Shown here: positions 24,712 to 33,677 of the stretch, piece after piece
Position numbering within the stretch: the stretch's first letter is position 1
Layout of the letters: each line of letters starts with the position of its first letter
Source of the DNA: Mariniphaga sp964559175
GTDB lineage: Bacteria; Bacteroidota; Bacteroidia; Bacteroidales; Prolixibacteraceae
Direction of reading: 5' to 3'
Length of the DNA stretch: 64,000 bases
Assembly (NCBI GenBank): GCA_964559175.1
Contig: CAZLGT010000006.1
Span: forward strand, 57,559 to 121,558
Position numbers and translations under genes: made by a program
The notes under the pieces: generated by a model
Told to the model about the DNA's origin: nothing
What the model saw: only the letters and a program-made list of their open reading frames with translations
The model's database searches: none

Positions 24712-25827
24712 ATGACTGATATACCTCGTAAGTTAATTGTTCCCAAAAATGTAACCGATGCATTGCGCATAGTGAAATACCCGGGAAGCGTTGAAGATGT
24801 TGTTTCGCTGGATATGGTTCAGGAAGTCAGAATTGCCGGACAGCGAGTGAGTTTTTCACTGGTTTTTCAAAAAAGCGACGACCCGAACATTGAAGCCCTG
24901 GTGCTTGCCTGCGAAAAAGCCATTAAAGAATACCTGGGTGATGAAGTTGAAATAGAAGACAACATTACCGTAAAGTTTCTGCATAACATGGAAAGGCCTG
25001 TATTGCCGGGTGTGAAAAACATTATTGCTGTGGCTTCGGGCAAGGGCGGAGTGGGCAAATCAACCGTTGCGGTGAACCTGGCAGTAGCACTTGCCAAAGC
25101 CGGCGCAAGGGTAGGATTGATTGACGCCGATATTTTCGGCCCGTCGGTACCCAAAATGTTTGGCGCTGAAGATACACGGCCCACCGGAGAAAAAATCGAT
25201 GGGCGCGACATGATCAACCCGGTAGAAAAATACGGGGTTAAGTTTTTGTCCATCGGCTTTTTTGTGGATGCCGAAAATGCCATTATCTGGCGTGGGCCCA
25301 TGGCCTCCAACGCGTTGAAACAACTCATAATGGATGCCAACTGGGGAGAGTTGGATTACATGCTCATCGACCTGCCTCCGGGCACCAGCGACATTCACCT
25401 CACCCTGGTACAAACCCTTCCGGTTACCGGTGCAGTAATTGTTACCACACCGCAGGCCGTTGCCCTGGCCGATGTAATCAGGGGCGCCAGTATGTTCCAG
25501 AGCAAATCCATCGATGTGCCTGTTTTGGGGCTCGTCGAAAATATGGCCTGGTTTACACCTGCCGAACTGCCCAACAACCGGTATTACATTTTCGGGCAAA
25601 ACGGCGGAAAAGAGCTGGCCGACAAACTGGGACTGAAACTGCTGGGACAGATTCCAATTGTGCAAAGCATTCGCGAAGGTGGCGACGAGGGAGTTCCCAC
25701 CGCCCTGAATGCCGGTACGGTAACGGGAATGGCTTTTGCCGAAGTGGCTAAAAATGTGGCTCATCAGGTACATTTACGCAACATTGAACGGGCGCCAACC
25801 AAAAAAGTAAAGATTACCCGAAAATAG
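24712..25827 (+). CDS. Mrp/NBP35-type P-loop ATPase (Fe-S cluster carrier)
   Basis: This 371-residue protein starts with a diverged MIP18/DUF59-like domain (residues about 1-90: PGSVEDVVSLDMVQEVRIAG). A ParA/MinD-type ATPase domain follows: deviant Walker A ASGKGGVGKSTVAVNLAVAL, switch region LIDADIFGPSVPKMFG, and DYMLIDLPPGTSDIHL. Such proteins hold and transfer iron-sulfur clusters. The usual CxxC near the C terminus is absent: after GLVENMAW the segment reads FTPAELPNNRYYIFG where other Mrp proteins have two cysteines. This fits my memory of Bacteroidota Mrp proteins but makes the cluster-carrier role less certain. Confidence 0.9.
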   Translation: MTDIPRKLIVPKNVTDALRIVKYPGSVEDVVSLDMVQEVRIAGQRVSFSLVFQKSDDPNIEALVLACEKAIKEYLGDEVEIEDNITVKFLHNMERPVLPGVKNIIAVASGKGGVGKSTVAVNLAVALAKAGARVGLIDADIFGPSVPKMFGAEDTRPTGEKIDGRDMINPVEKYGVKFLSIGFFVDAENAIIWRGPMASNALKQLIMDANWGELDYMLIDLPPGTSDIHLTLVQTLPVTGAVIVTTPQAVALADVIRGASMFQSKSIDVPVLGLVENMAWFTPAELPNNRYYIFGQNGGKELADKLGLKLLGQIPIVQSIREGGDEGVPTALNAGTVTGMAFAEVAKNVAHQVHLRNIERAPTKKVKITRK

Positions 25828-25888
25828 CCCAAAATTTCCCCTGTGGGAAGATGCTGGATAATTGAGGCAGCAGCGGTTTAAAATTTTA

Positions 25889-25896
25889 TATTTTTG
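25889..25896 (+). promoter_or_regulatory. Bacteroidota -7 box for the SprE/PorW-like gene
   Basis: TATTTTTG matches TAnnTTTG. Initiation would leave a leader of about 84 nt before the TTG start at 25987. Confidence 0.45.
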
Positions 25897-25986
25897 TGCC
25901 TTTGCCAACGGAATAAAATCGGGGCTTTTTGTTACAATAATCTGCCAAATTCAGAGTTTATTCCTAAAGCTATTTAAAAACTGTTT

Positions 25987-28900
25987 TTGAAGCGATTTTT
26001 ACTACATATTGTCGGGTTATTGCTGCTCATGCCGCTATATCAGGGGTGTTCTACCGAAAAGAATACCTTTGCCTCGCGTACATACCACCGCGTTACCTCG
26101 AAATACAACGTATATTTCAATGCCAGTGAAAGCTTTGAATCGGGCCTGGAAAGAATAGAATCGGACCTTGAAGATGATTTTACGCGGTTGTTGCCCATTT
26201 ACAAGGAGAGCGACCCTGCTGCAGCCAATATGGTTAAATCGGATATGGACTATGCCGTTTTGAAGGCATCCAAGCTCATTGAACTTCATTCTATTACCGA
26301 AAAGCCCAAACGCCGCCGCCGCCGTACACGCCGTTATCAGGAGTTTGCAAGCCAGGAAGAATTTAACCCGTGGATTGACCAAAGTTACCTGCTGATTGGC
26401 AAAGCCTATTTTTACCAGCACAACTTTATGGCTGCCATCGATAATTTGTCTTACGTATTGCGGAAATATCCCGATGGCGAAGCCCGTCACGAGACCCAAA
26501 TCTGGCTTTTGCGGAGTTATGCCGAGCTGGAACGGTTTGCCGAAGCCTCGGAAGTAATTCAGGCCGTTCAAAACGACCGGAGTTTTCCCCGAAAGCTGGA
26601 ACGCGAACTTGCCATTGCCACGGCTGATTTTTACATGAAGCAATATGATTACGATGAAGCCATCAAGTTTATTGATATTGCCCTGGGAAAAACCTTTTGG
26701 CGAAAACAGAAAGCCCGGCTTCAGTACATCGAGGCCCAGCTGTATGAAGAGCTTGGCAAATCCATGCTTGCAGCCGAAGCATACCAGAAAGTTACCCGCA
26801 TGAACCCCGATTACCGGATGGCTTTCAATGCAAAAATCAATGCTGCCGGTATGTTTTCAGGAGAAGGAGATGCCGAAAAAACGAAAAAAGAGTTGAACAA
26901 AATGCTCCGCGATAAAAAGAACGTGGAGTTTCGCGACCAGATTTATTATGCCCTTGGGAATATTTTCTTCAGGGAAGGAAACCGCGATGTGGCCATCGAC
27001 AATTACCGTAAATCAGTGGCCAGCAGTTACAACAACCAGTTTCAGCGCGCACAGTCGTCCATTACCGTTGCCGATATTTACTTCGATTTGCAAAATTACC
27101 GGGATGCCCAGGCCTACTACGACAGCGCCATGATCATAATCGACGAAACGTATCCCAACTATGAAAAACTTTCTTCGCAATACCGAAGTTTGTCCAACCT
27201 GGTTGAAAACCTGTTTATGGTAGAACGTGAAGATAGCCTGCAGCGCATTGCACAAATGCCGGATAATGAACGTGATGCATTTATTGCCAGATTGATGCGT
27301 GAAGAACAGGAACGCCAGCGCGATGCTGAAAGCCTGGCAATGCAGGGGCAGCGCGATCAGGGGTATTACCGCTCAAACCGTTACCGCATGGGAATGGGGA
27401 GCGGGCAACAGGGTGCCGGATGGTATTTTTATAATCCGCAAACGGTGGCTTATGGTCAGGTTACATTCCAGCAACGCTGGGGCCAGCGCCAGCTCGAAGA
27501 TAACTGGCGGCGATCCAACAAAAGCACCGTTTCAATGGATGAGATGGACGAAATGGCTGAAATAATCGATTCTTCGCAGATTGTTGTTCGGGTGGAGGAC
27601 CCGTTGCAAAAAGATTTTTATACGCAGGATTTACCCCTGACCGATTCACTGATGGCCCTGTCGCACGACCGCATAAGGGATGCCTTGTACAATGCCGGGA
27701 AAATATATAAATCGGAGTTTTCAAACTACCAGCGCTCTGCCGAGTCGTTCGAGGAGCTGATGAGGCGCTACCCAAACAACATTTACCAGCTTTCGGCATA
27801 CTTCGATTTATACGACCTCTATGAACTGATGGGAGACAGGGAAAAATCGGATTACTACCGAAACCTCATCATTTCGAGGTTCCCCGAAAGTAAATATGCG
27901 CAATACCTTATTAATCCGAACTTTTTTGTTGAAATGCAGGCCCGTACCGACAGCCTGAACCGCATGTACGAGGAAACATTCAGAAACTACCGCTCGGGCA
28001 ACTACAGAAATGTGATAACCCTGACAGACGAAATGAGGAAAATGAACCCCGACAGCCTGATGCTTCCAAAGCTATATTTTATGGAAACCATAGCACAGGG
28101 AACGCAAACCGATATTCATCAGTTTGAAAGCCTGCTGAAAGGGTACGTCGAAACCTGGCCTTCAGCCGATCCTACCCCTCTGGCCAATGAAATTCTAACG
28201 CTTATACAGGACAGTACCCTGGCTGATTACCAAAAACTGGTGGACATGGGCTACATCAATGAAGAAATTCAGAATGAAGAAATTTTACTGGCCGGTCAAA
28301 GAGAAAACGATGAATTTGGCGGAAGATTTTCGTATGACGATGATTTGCTGCACTATTTTGTCATTGCATATCCCAATACTGTAAAAGTAGATTTAAACCG
28401 GCTGAAATTCGATATTGCCAATTACAACATCGATCACTACACCAAAATTGATTTCGACATTGAAACAGAATCGCTGAACGAACGGACAAACCTGGTTGTG
28501 GTAAGGGCATTAAGCAACAAGGAAGACGGTGTAATTTACCACCGTGCCATTATTCGCAGGGCTCCGGTTTTCAATACATTGAGTGGCATTGACTATGTAA
28601 ACTTTGCCATTTCATCAACCAACTACAGGCAAATCCTTTCGGAAAAATCCATTGCCGATTACCTGAAGTTTTTTGTGAAAAATTACAGTCGCTATATTGG
28701 CCCCGACTTTAGCGACGAAGAATTTGAAATTTCTCCGGAAGAACTGATGGCCCGGGCGCGCGAAGAGGAGCAGATGTTACGTGATCGGGGTGAGTTCAGG
28801 GTGGTTGAAACCGGGGGTGCTCCTTTGTTCTCAACAGCCATCGATACCACCCAGAATTTTGTGCTCGCGGTAAAAGATACCCGAATGTCGATGCGGCAAA

Positions 28901-29673
28901 CCCTGAACGGATTCGCCCAGTTCAACCGCGACGAGTTTCGTGGCTGGAATCTGGCCACTCAGCAGAGGCAAACAGGTGAATATCAGCTTTTGGTGGTTCA
29001 GGGAATTCCTTCGCTGAACGAGGCTATGTCGTATTTCCGCACCGTGGTTATTACGCGTAGTCTGTTCGAGCCGCTGGGGCAGGCTACTTACCGGAACTTC
29101 CTGATTACGACCGAAAACCTTGAAACTCTGATTGAGGAAAACAAGGTGGAAGATTACATCGATTTTTTTCGCAACAACTACATACAGCGTAGCCCGGCAC
29201 AACAACAGCAAACAACTCCTGCCCCGCCTGCGCAGCAAGCACCACAAACCGGCGCCGAACAGCCGGAGGATGCTCAGCCGGTTAGCCCCGAAACCTATTC
29301 CGGACCGTACAGCACAGAAATAGAAAAACCGCATTATTTTGTTTTTGTTATTCCTTTGGAAGGAGTTGACAGGGCCAGGTTTGTTGACGGGATTGAGCAG
29401 TTCAACCAGGCCAGCGGCGAAGAGAGGATGGTTATTGAAGAGACGGCCATCGATGATTTCAGGGTTGCTGTGATTATTTCCGGATTGCCCGACAAGGAAG
29501 CTGCCACACGCTATTCGCGCACGGTGGTACAAAACCGCGATCTTTATACGCCGTTGGGGCAGGCCAACTACCGCAATTTCCTGATTTCCGAAGAAAACTT
29601 CGACATTTTTTTGCAGGAGAAGAACATCAACGCCTACATGGATTTTTACAAACTCATTTACCTCGGTGAATAA
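25987..29673 (+). CDS. SprE/PorW-like TPR lipoprotein of the type IX secretion/gliding machinery
   Basis: The 1228-residue lipoprotein has a signal peptide ending in MPLYQGC (Cys at residue 21). Then comes SRTYHRVTSKYNVYFNASES, the hallmark N terminus of SprE/PorW, an arginine block (KPKRRRRRTRRY), many TPR helices (for example DQSYLLIGKAYFYQHNFMAA) and a second helical block after residue 550. The C-terminal part holds three copies of a unit of about 115-125 residues (roughly 786-908, 957-1069 and 1115-1228), each ending in a YxxFF/Y-x-x-x-Y motif. The last two are separated by a Pro/Gln-rich linker. Translation starts at TTG 25987: an in-frame stop lies at 25975-25977, leaving no ATG. It is followed by porX, a known partner system of T9SS. 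Confidence 0.85.
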   Translation: MKRFLLHIVGLLLLMPLYQGCSTEKNTFASRTYHRVTSKYNVYFNASESFESGLERIESDLEDDFTRLLPIYKESDPAAANMVKSDMDYAVLKASKLIELHSITEKPKRRRRRTRRYQEFASQEEFNPWIDQSYLLIGKAYFYQHNFMAAIDNLSYVLRKYPDGEARHETQIWLLRSYAELERFAEASEVIQAVQNDRSFPRKLERELAIATADFYMKQYDYDEAIKFIDIALGKTFWRKQKARLQYIEAQLYEELGKSMLAAEAYQKVTRMNPDYRMAFNAKINAAGMFSGEGDAEKTKKELNKMLRDKKNVEFRDQIYYALGNIFFREGNRDVAIDNYRKSVASSYNNQFQRAQSSITVADIYFDLQNYRDAQAYYDSAMIIIDETYPNYEKLSSQYRSLSNLVENLFMVEREDSLQRIAQMPDNERDAFIARLMREEQERQRDAESLAMQGQRDQGYYRSNRYRMGMGSGQQGAGWYFYNPQTVAYGQVTFQQRWGQRQLEDNWRRSNKSTVSMDEMDEMAEIIDSSQIVVRVEDPLQKDFYTQDLPLTDSLMALSHDRIRDALYNAGKIYKSEFSNYQRSAESFEELMRRYPNNIYQLSAYFDLYDLYELMGDREKSDYYRNLIISRFPESKYAQYLINPNFFVEMQARTDSLNRMYEETFRNYRSGNYRNVITLTDEMRKMNPDSLMLPKLYFMETIAQGTQTDIHQFESLLKGYVETWPSADPTPLANEILTLIQDSTLADYQKLVDMGYINEEIQNEEILLAGQRENDEFGGRFSYDDDLLHYFVIAYPNTVKVDLNRLKFDIANYNIDHYTKIDFDIETESLNERTNLVVVRALSNKEDGVIYHRAIIRRAPVFNTLSGIDYVNFAISSTNYRQILSEKSIADYLKFFVKNYSRYIGPDFSDEEFEISPEELMARAREEEQMLRDRGEFRVVETGGAPLFSTAIDTTQNFVLAVKDTRMSMRQTLNGFAQFNRDEFRGWNLATQQRQTGEYQLLVVQGIPSLNEAMSYFRTVVITRSLFEPLGQATYRNFLITTENLETLIEENKVEDYIDFFRNNYIQRSPAQQQQTTPAPPAQQAPQTGAEQPEDAQPVSPETYSGPYSTEIEKPHYFVFVIPLEGVDRARFVDGIEQFNQASGEERMVIEETAIDDFRVAVIISGLPDKEAATRYSRTVVQNRDLYTPLGQANYRNFLISEENFDIFLQEKNINAYMDFYKLIYLGE

Positions 29674-29759
29674 CCGGGTTAAAGTTTGTTAAGCACCACC
29701 CCGGCACTTTTTTTGTTTGTACCTTTACCTTCAATGAAAACAATTTAGGAGAAGAGAAT

Positions 29760-31316
29760 ATGAGAAAACCAAGAATACTTTGGGTTGACGACGAAATAGA
29801 CGTGCTGCGTGCACACATCATTTTTCTGGAAAGCAAGGATTATGAAGTTGAAACTGCCAATAACGGGCTGGATGCCATCGAAGAGGTTAAAGCTAAATTT
29901 TTCGACATCATTTTTCTGGATGAAAACATGCCGGGAATGTCCGGCCTGGAAACGCTGAACGAAATAAAATCGGTTTCGCCCAATGTGCCCGTGGTGATGA
30001 TTACCAAAAGCGAAGAAGAAAATATTATGGACGAGGCTATCGGCTCAAAAATTGCCGATTACCTTATTAAACCAGTGAATCCCAAACAAATTTTGCTTTC
30101 ACTGAAAAAAAATATAGACCAGAAACGGCTGGTGACACAGCAAACCACGTCGGCCTATCAAACACAATTTTCACAAATTGGCATGCGTATAAACGACCGG
30201 TTGAATTACAACGAATGGGTTGATATTTATAAAAAGCTGGTTCACTGGGAAATTGAATTGGGTGCATCGGAAGATGCCGCCATGGACCAGGTGCTAACCA
30301 TGCAAAAGGAGGATGCCAACAAGGCTTTTTTTAAGTTCATCAAAGAAAATTACCTGGAATGGCTGAACAAGGACAGGAGCGAAAGACCGCAGCTTTCGCA
30401 GGATGTATTTCAGGAAAAAGTATTTCCCTTGCTTGATGCAGGTGATAAAGTATTTGTTTTGGTTATCGACAACCTCCGGTTTGACCAGTGGCGAACCATA
30501 AGTCCGGTTTTCGAAGAATATTTCCGTGTAGATACTGATGAGCTATACCTGAGTATTCTGCCTACGGCCACTATGTATGCCCGAAATGCCATGTTTGCCG
30601 GCATGTTGCCGGCAGAAATCGAAAGGGTTTATCCCGACTTGTGGGAAGACGATGACAACGAAGGACATAAAAACCGGCACGAAGAACAGTTGTTACGTAA
30701 TCAACTAAAACGTCATGGCCGGAAAGAAAAGCTCTATTTCGAAAAAGTTTCGGGAATTCGACGCGACCGGCAGACGTCTGAAAGCCTGAACAATATTCTG
30801 GACAGCGACCTTTCGGTAATGGTTTTCAACTTTGTGGATATGATTTCGCATGCACGTACCGAAATGGATATGATTCGTGAACTGGCAAATAATGAAAAGG
30901 CTTACCGGTCGCTTACCCTGAGCTGGTTTAACCACTCGTCGTTACGCGACCTTATTCGCAGTCTGGCCGGCAATAACATTAAACTGGTGGTAACTACCGA
31001 CCATGGCGCCATTAGGGTTGATAATGCAGTAAAGGTTATCGGCGACCGCGAAACCAACACCAACCTGCGGTACAAGTTGGGCAAAAACCTGAATTACAAA
31101 TCGAAACATGTATTTGAAGTGCGCGACCCGAGGCTGGCTTACCTGCCCTCGCGTAACGTGAGTACCAGCTATATTTTTGCCCACAACAGCGACTTTTTTG
31201 CCTATCCGAATAATTATAATTACTACGCAAACTATTACAAAGACACGTTCCAGCATGGCGGAATTTCGCTGGAAGAAATGATTATTCCTCTGGTTACGAT
31301 GGTGCCGAAAGGGTAG
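29760..31316 (+). CDS. porX: PorX-type response regulator with PglZ domain
   Basis: This 518-residue protein combines an N-terminal receiver (residues 1-120) with a helical linker and an alkaline phosphatase-fold PglZ domain. In the receiver the acidic pocket is D10-D11, the phospho-acceptor D54 (FLDENMPG), and K104 in LIKP. The PglZ part has VLVIDNLRFDQWR, MYARNAMFAGMLP and VVTTDHGAIRV, carrying the metal-ligand Asp/His residues. PorX regulates T9SS genes with the PorY kinase, and its PglZ domain has been reported to be a phosphodiesterase. An AGGAG sequence lies 5 bp from the ATG region, unusual for this phylum. The 3' end overlaps the DUF89 gene by 23 bp. Confidence 0.93.
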   Translation: MRKPRILWVDDEIDVLRAHIIFLESKDYEVETANNGLDAIEEVKAKFFDIIFLDENMPGMSGLETLNEIKSVSPNVPVVMITKSEEENIMDEAIGSKIADYLIKPVNPKQILLSLKKNIDQKRLVTQQTTSAYQTQFSQIGMRINDRLNYNEWVDIYKKLVHWEIELGASEDAAMDQVLTMQKEDANKAFFKFIKENYLEWLNKDRSERPQLSQDVFQEKVFPLLDAGDKVFVLVIDNLRFDQWRTISPVFEEYFRVDTDELYLSILPTATMYARNAMFAGMLPAEIERVYPDLWEDDDNEGHKNRHEEQLLRNQLKRHGRKEKLYFEKVSGIRRDRQTSESLNNILDSDLSVMVFNFVDMISHARTEMDMIRELANNEKAYRSLTLSWFNHSSLRDLIRSLAGNNIKLVVTTDHGAIRVDNAVKVIGDRETNTNLRYKLGKNLNYKSKHVFEVRDPRLAYLPSRNVSTSYIFAHNSDFFAYPNNYNYYANYYKDTFQHGGISLEEMIIPLVTMVPKG

Positions 31317-32166
31317 CAGGAGCAACACTCCTTTTTACCACAAAATCTCCCTTTTCAGCGCCAATTTTCCGGCCAATAACCGGGCATTTAATCATGAGCA
31401 AAAAGAAAAGCCGCGGGTCTGATTCAAACATCAGTCCTTCGTAGTTGCCCATTCCTTTTGAGATGATGAGATCGGCCTCTTGGTAAATTTTCTGAAACTC
31501 CGTGCTCACACGTTGCAGCAATGTAGAGGGGGCATCGTCGCCATTGGAGATGATTTTTGCCACATGTTGAATTCCCACCTCGCGGGCTTCCTTTTCAGTT
31601 GCATCGTTCAATACCGGCTTTTCGCGCACGGCAAACCAAACATCCGGGTGATTAATGGTTTCGAGAAACAGCCTATCCAGAACAATTTCGCCGCAATTGT
31701 CGCCCAGGTATAAAATGGTTTTTGCCTTGCTTATTTCATATTGAAGTTGTTGAGAATGATCTATGGCAAAAGCTGAATTCAATACTTTTTCAATGGTTCC
31801 TTCCACATCGAAATGGTTTGTGGGGCCAAAATCGATGATGTTACCTGCAATGGCCAGCCGCAGTGCCGTATCGATCGGATTTTTTGAATTGCGAACCATT
31901 TCGCGGAATTCATTGTAACGTTCGAGCATGAGGCGGTTGCCTTCCTGTTTTTCCTTGCGGTAAGGATCTTCCACGATTGAATAGTTTTTCAACCGCGCCA
32001 GCAAATTGCGGGTGATTTCGGGTGAAAAGCTATTTTTCAAATCAATTGAGGCAATTTCTTTCAGTAATTCGCCTACAACGTGGTCTCGTTTTTCTTCCGG
32101 GATTTGATATTTTTCGAGTCGCTGCTGCAGTGCTTTTACCTGGCAAATCAAACATTCGTAGTTCAT
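31294..32166 (-). CDS. DUF89/ARMT1-like metal-dependent phosphatase-type protein
   Basis: The 290-residue protein of the DUF89 family has an N-terminal CLIC (CxxC) typical of the prokaryotic subfamily, LYLGDNCGEIVLDRLFLE with the metal-binding Asp-Asn, and LIISKGMGNYEGL near the C terminus, where the conserved Lys and Asn sit. DUF89 enzymes are metal-dependent phosphatases acting on sugar phosphates or damaged metabolites. ATG 32166 (MNYECLICQV) is preferred over a longer in-frame start. It is convergent with porX and overlaps its last 23 bases. Confidence 0.87.
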   Translation of the reverse strand: MNYECLICQVKALQQRLEKYQIPEEKRDHVVGELLKEIASIDLKNSFSPEITRNLLARLKNYSIVEDPYRKEKQEGNRLMLERYNEFREMVRNSKNPIDTALRLAIAGNIIDFGPTNHFDVEGTIEKVLNSAFAIDHSQQLQYEISKAKTILYLGDNCGEIVLDRLFLETINHPDVWFAVREKPVLNDATEKEAREVGIQHVAKIISNGDDAPSTLLQRVSTEFQKIYQEADLIISKGMGNYEGLMFESDPRLFFLLMIKCPVIGRKIGAEKGDFVVKRSVAPATLSAPS

Positions 32167-32283
32167 GATTCCAAAAATAAAAAACAATTCAGACAATTAA
32201 TTAAAGAACCTTAGTTCATTTTAATTTCTAACGAAAAAGGAAATAAAATCTTTACATTCGCATAAACAATTCAATTATAAGTT

Positions 32284-32862
32284 ATGCGCGTTTTTTTCGT
32301 TTTGTTTTTTGTACTTGTTCAAAATTACTCAATGTTTAGCCAACCTCTCCCCAATGTTGAATTTCAAACTTCAACGGGAAAAATTGTTGTGGAAATTGAC
32401 ACCATTCATGCGCCGGTAACAGCCAAAAACTTTCTGGAACACGTTGAAAAAGGAACTTTTAATAATGCTGTTTTCTATCGCACAGTCCGATTAGATAATC
32501 AGCCAAATAATGAAATTAAAATTGAGGTCATTCAGGGTGGATTATTTGCAGATGCAGAAATTGAAAAACACCCGGGAATACGGCACGAAACCACAAAAGA
32601 AACCGGTTTAAAGCACCTAGACGGAACAATTTCAATGGCACGAAACGAACCGGGTACAGCTTCCACCGAGTTTTTTATTTGCATTGGCAACCAGCCCGAA
32701 CTGGATTTTGGCGGCAAACGCAATTCTGACGGGCAGGGATTTGCCGCGTTTGGAAGGGTGATTGAAGGAATGGATGTTGTAAGAGAAATTCAGAAGTTAC
32801 CAGATGAAAATCAGTACTTTAAAAATCCGGTGCAGATTCTTTCAGTTAAAAGAGCAAAATAA
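32284..32862 (+). CDS. Cyclophilin-type peptidyl-prolyl isomerase, exported
   Basis: The 192-residue protein has a signal peptide (MRVFFVLFFVLVQNYSMFS) and a cyclophilin domain. Marks are VEFQTSTGKIVVEID, FLEHVEKGTFNNAVFYRTVR with the catalytic Arg region, EVIQGGLF (the QGG core), GTISMARNEPGTASTEFFIC and FAAFGRVIEGMDVV. It catalyses cis-trans isomerisation of prolyl bonds during folding in the periplasm. It is monocistronic and followed by a bidirectional hairpin. Confidence 0.93.
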   Translation: MRVFFVLFFVLVQNYSMFSQPLPNVEFQTSTGKIVVEIDTIHAPVTAKNFLEHVEKGTFNNAVFYRTVRLDNQPNNEIKIEVIQGGLFADAEIEKHPGIRHETTKETGLKHLDGTISMARNEPGTASTEFFICIGNQPELDFGGKRNSDGQGFAAFGRVIEGMDVVREIQKLPDENQYFKNPVQILSVKRAK

Positions 32863-32886
32863 AAAATGGCCCCGAAAGGCCATTTT
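32863..32886 (-). terminator. Terminator of the sus operon, probably bidirectional
   Basis: AAAATGGCC (32863-32871) pairs perfectly with GGCCATTTT (32878-32886). On the minus strand it is followed by TTTTTTATTTT, so it ends the leftward SusC-SusD transcript; it may also serve the cyclophilin gene. Confidence 0.85.
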
Positions 32887-32907
32887 AAACAAGAGAGACT
32901 AACTTAT

Positions 32908-33660
32908 TTATGGTAGTGTTAAAACCTCCGTTTCAGGATCCCAGCCTCCAAGTCCGGGAACAAAGTGTTCCAGGCTCATGGTCAGTACTTTTCCGCTGGC
33001 GGTGCCGCTTCCGGTGACAAAAACATCGCCGTAATCGTTACTGTACCAGGCTGCCTGTTCTTCAACAGTCACATTCTCACCTTCCACAACTATGGTAATG
33101 TCGTAGCCGGCCTCGTACAGTCCTTTGGCTTTGTACAGCGTTAAACTGCCTACTTCCAGCTTTTCAATATCCACAGTCCATTCATCTTCAAAAAATACCG
33201 AAGTGAAAGTTCCTGTTCCGATCGGCGTGTATCTGAAAGATGCCCGGTAGGAAGTTTTATTGTACAGCTCCGAAGCATTATCGCTTGTTAGCGTGAGGTT
33301 AAAAACATAGGTCTTGGTGGGATCTATTTGGCCGGGTTCAACCAGTGGAACTATTTTTAAATTGGCAGAACCTTCTCCATCTTCAAATGCAACCGAATTG
33401 CTTTCCAAATCAAAAACACCTTCTATATCTTCGTTCATTTCCAGTTCAACGCTGGCAGTTGTCGTGGCAGACAAATCTGAACGAACTAACTGAACAAGAA
33501 CTGAAAAATCATTTTCGGCAGATAAAACATTCCCGGAAACTACAGGTGAACTGAACGCCACATAAGGCGCATCCGGTTCGTACAACGTACCCATGTTTTC
33601 CTGGTCGCAGGAAAATAGAGACACTGCAAAAAGTATCAGTATTAAATATGTATGTTTCAT
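32908..33660 (-). CDS. SusD-associated surface lipoprotein with Calx-beta-like domain
   Basis: This 250-residue lipoprotein (signal MKHTYLILILFAVSLFSCDQ) ends the susC-susD operon. Residues about 30-130 look like an Ig/Calx-beta domain of the DUF4843/DUF1735 kind (YVAFSSPVVSGNVLSAENDF, then LEMNEDIEGVFDLESNSVAF). The second half begins YTPIGTGTFTSVFFEDEWTV and is all beta. Proteins in this slot usually bind the same polymer as the SusC-SusD pair at the cell surface. It is not recognisable as SusE or SusF proper, and ligand unknown. It starts 17 bp after the susD stop. Confidence 0.78.
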   Translation of the reverse strand: MKHTYLILILFAVSLFSCDQENMGTLYEPDAPYVAFSSPVVSGNVLSAENDFSVLVQLVRSDLSATTTASVELEMNEDIEGVFDLESNSVAFEDGEGSANLKIVPLVEPGQIDPTKTYVFNLTLTSDNASELYNKTSYRASFRYTPIGTGTFTSVFFEDEWTVDIEKLEVGSLTLYKAKGLYEAGYDITIVVEGENVTVEEQAAWYSNDYGDVFVTGSGTASGKVLTMSLEHFVPGLGGWDPETEVLTLP

Positions 33661-33677
33661 AATGATTGTTTTTAAGA

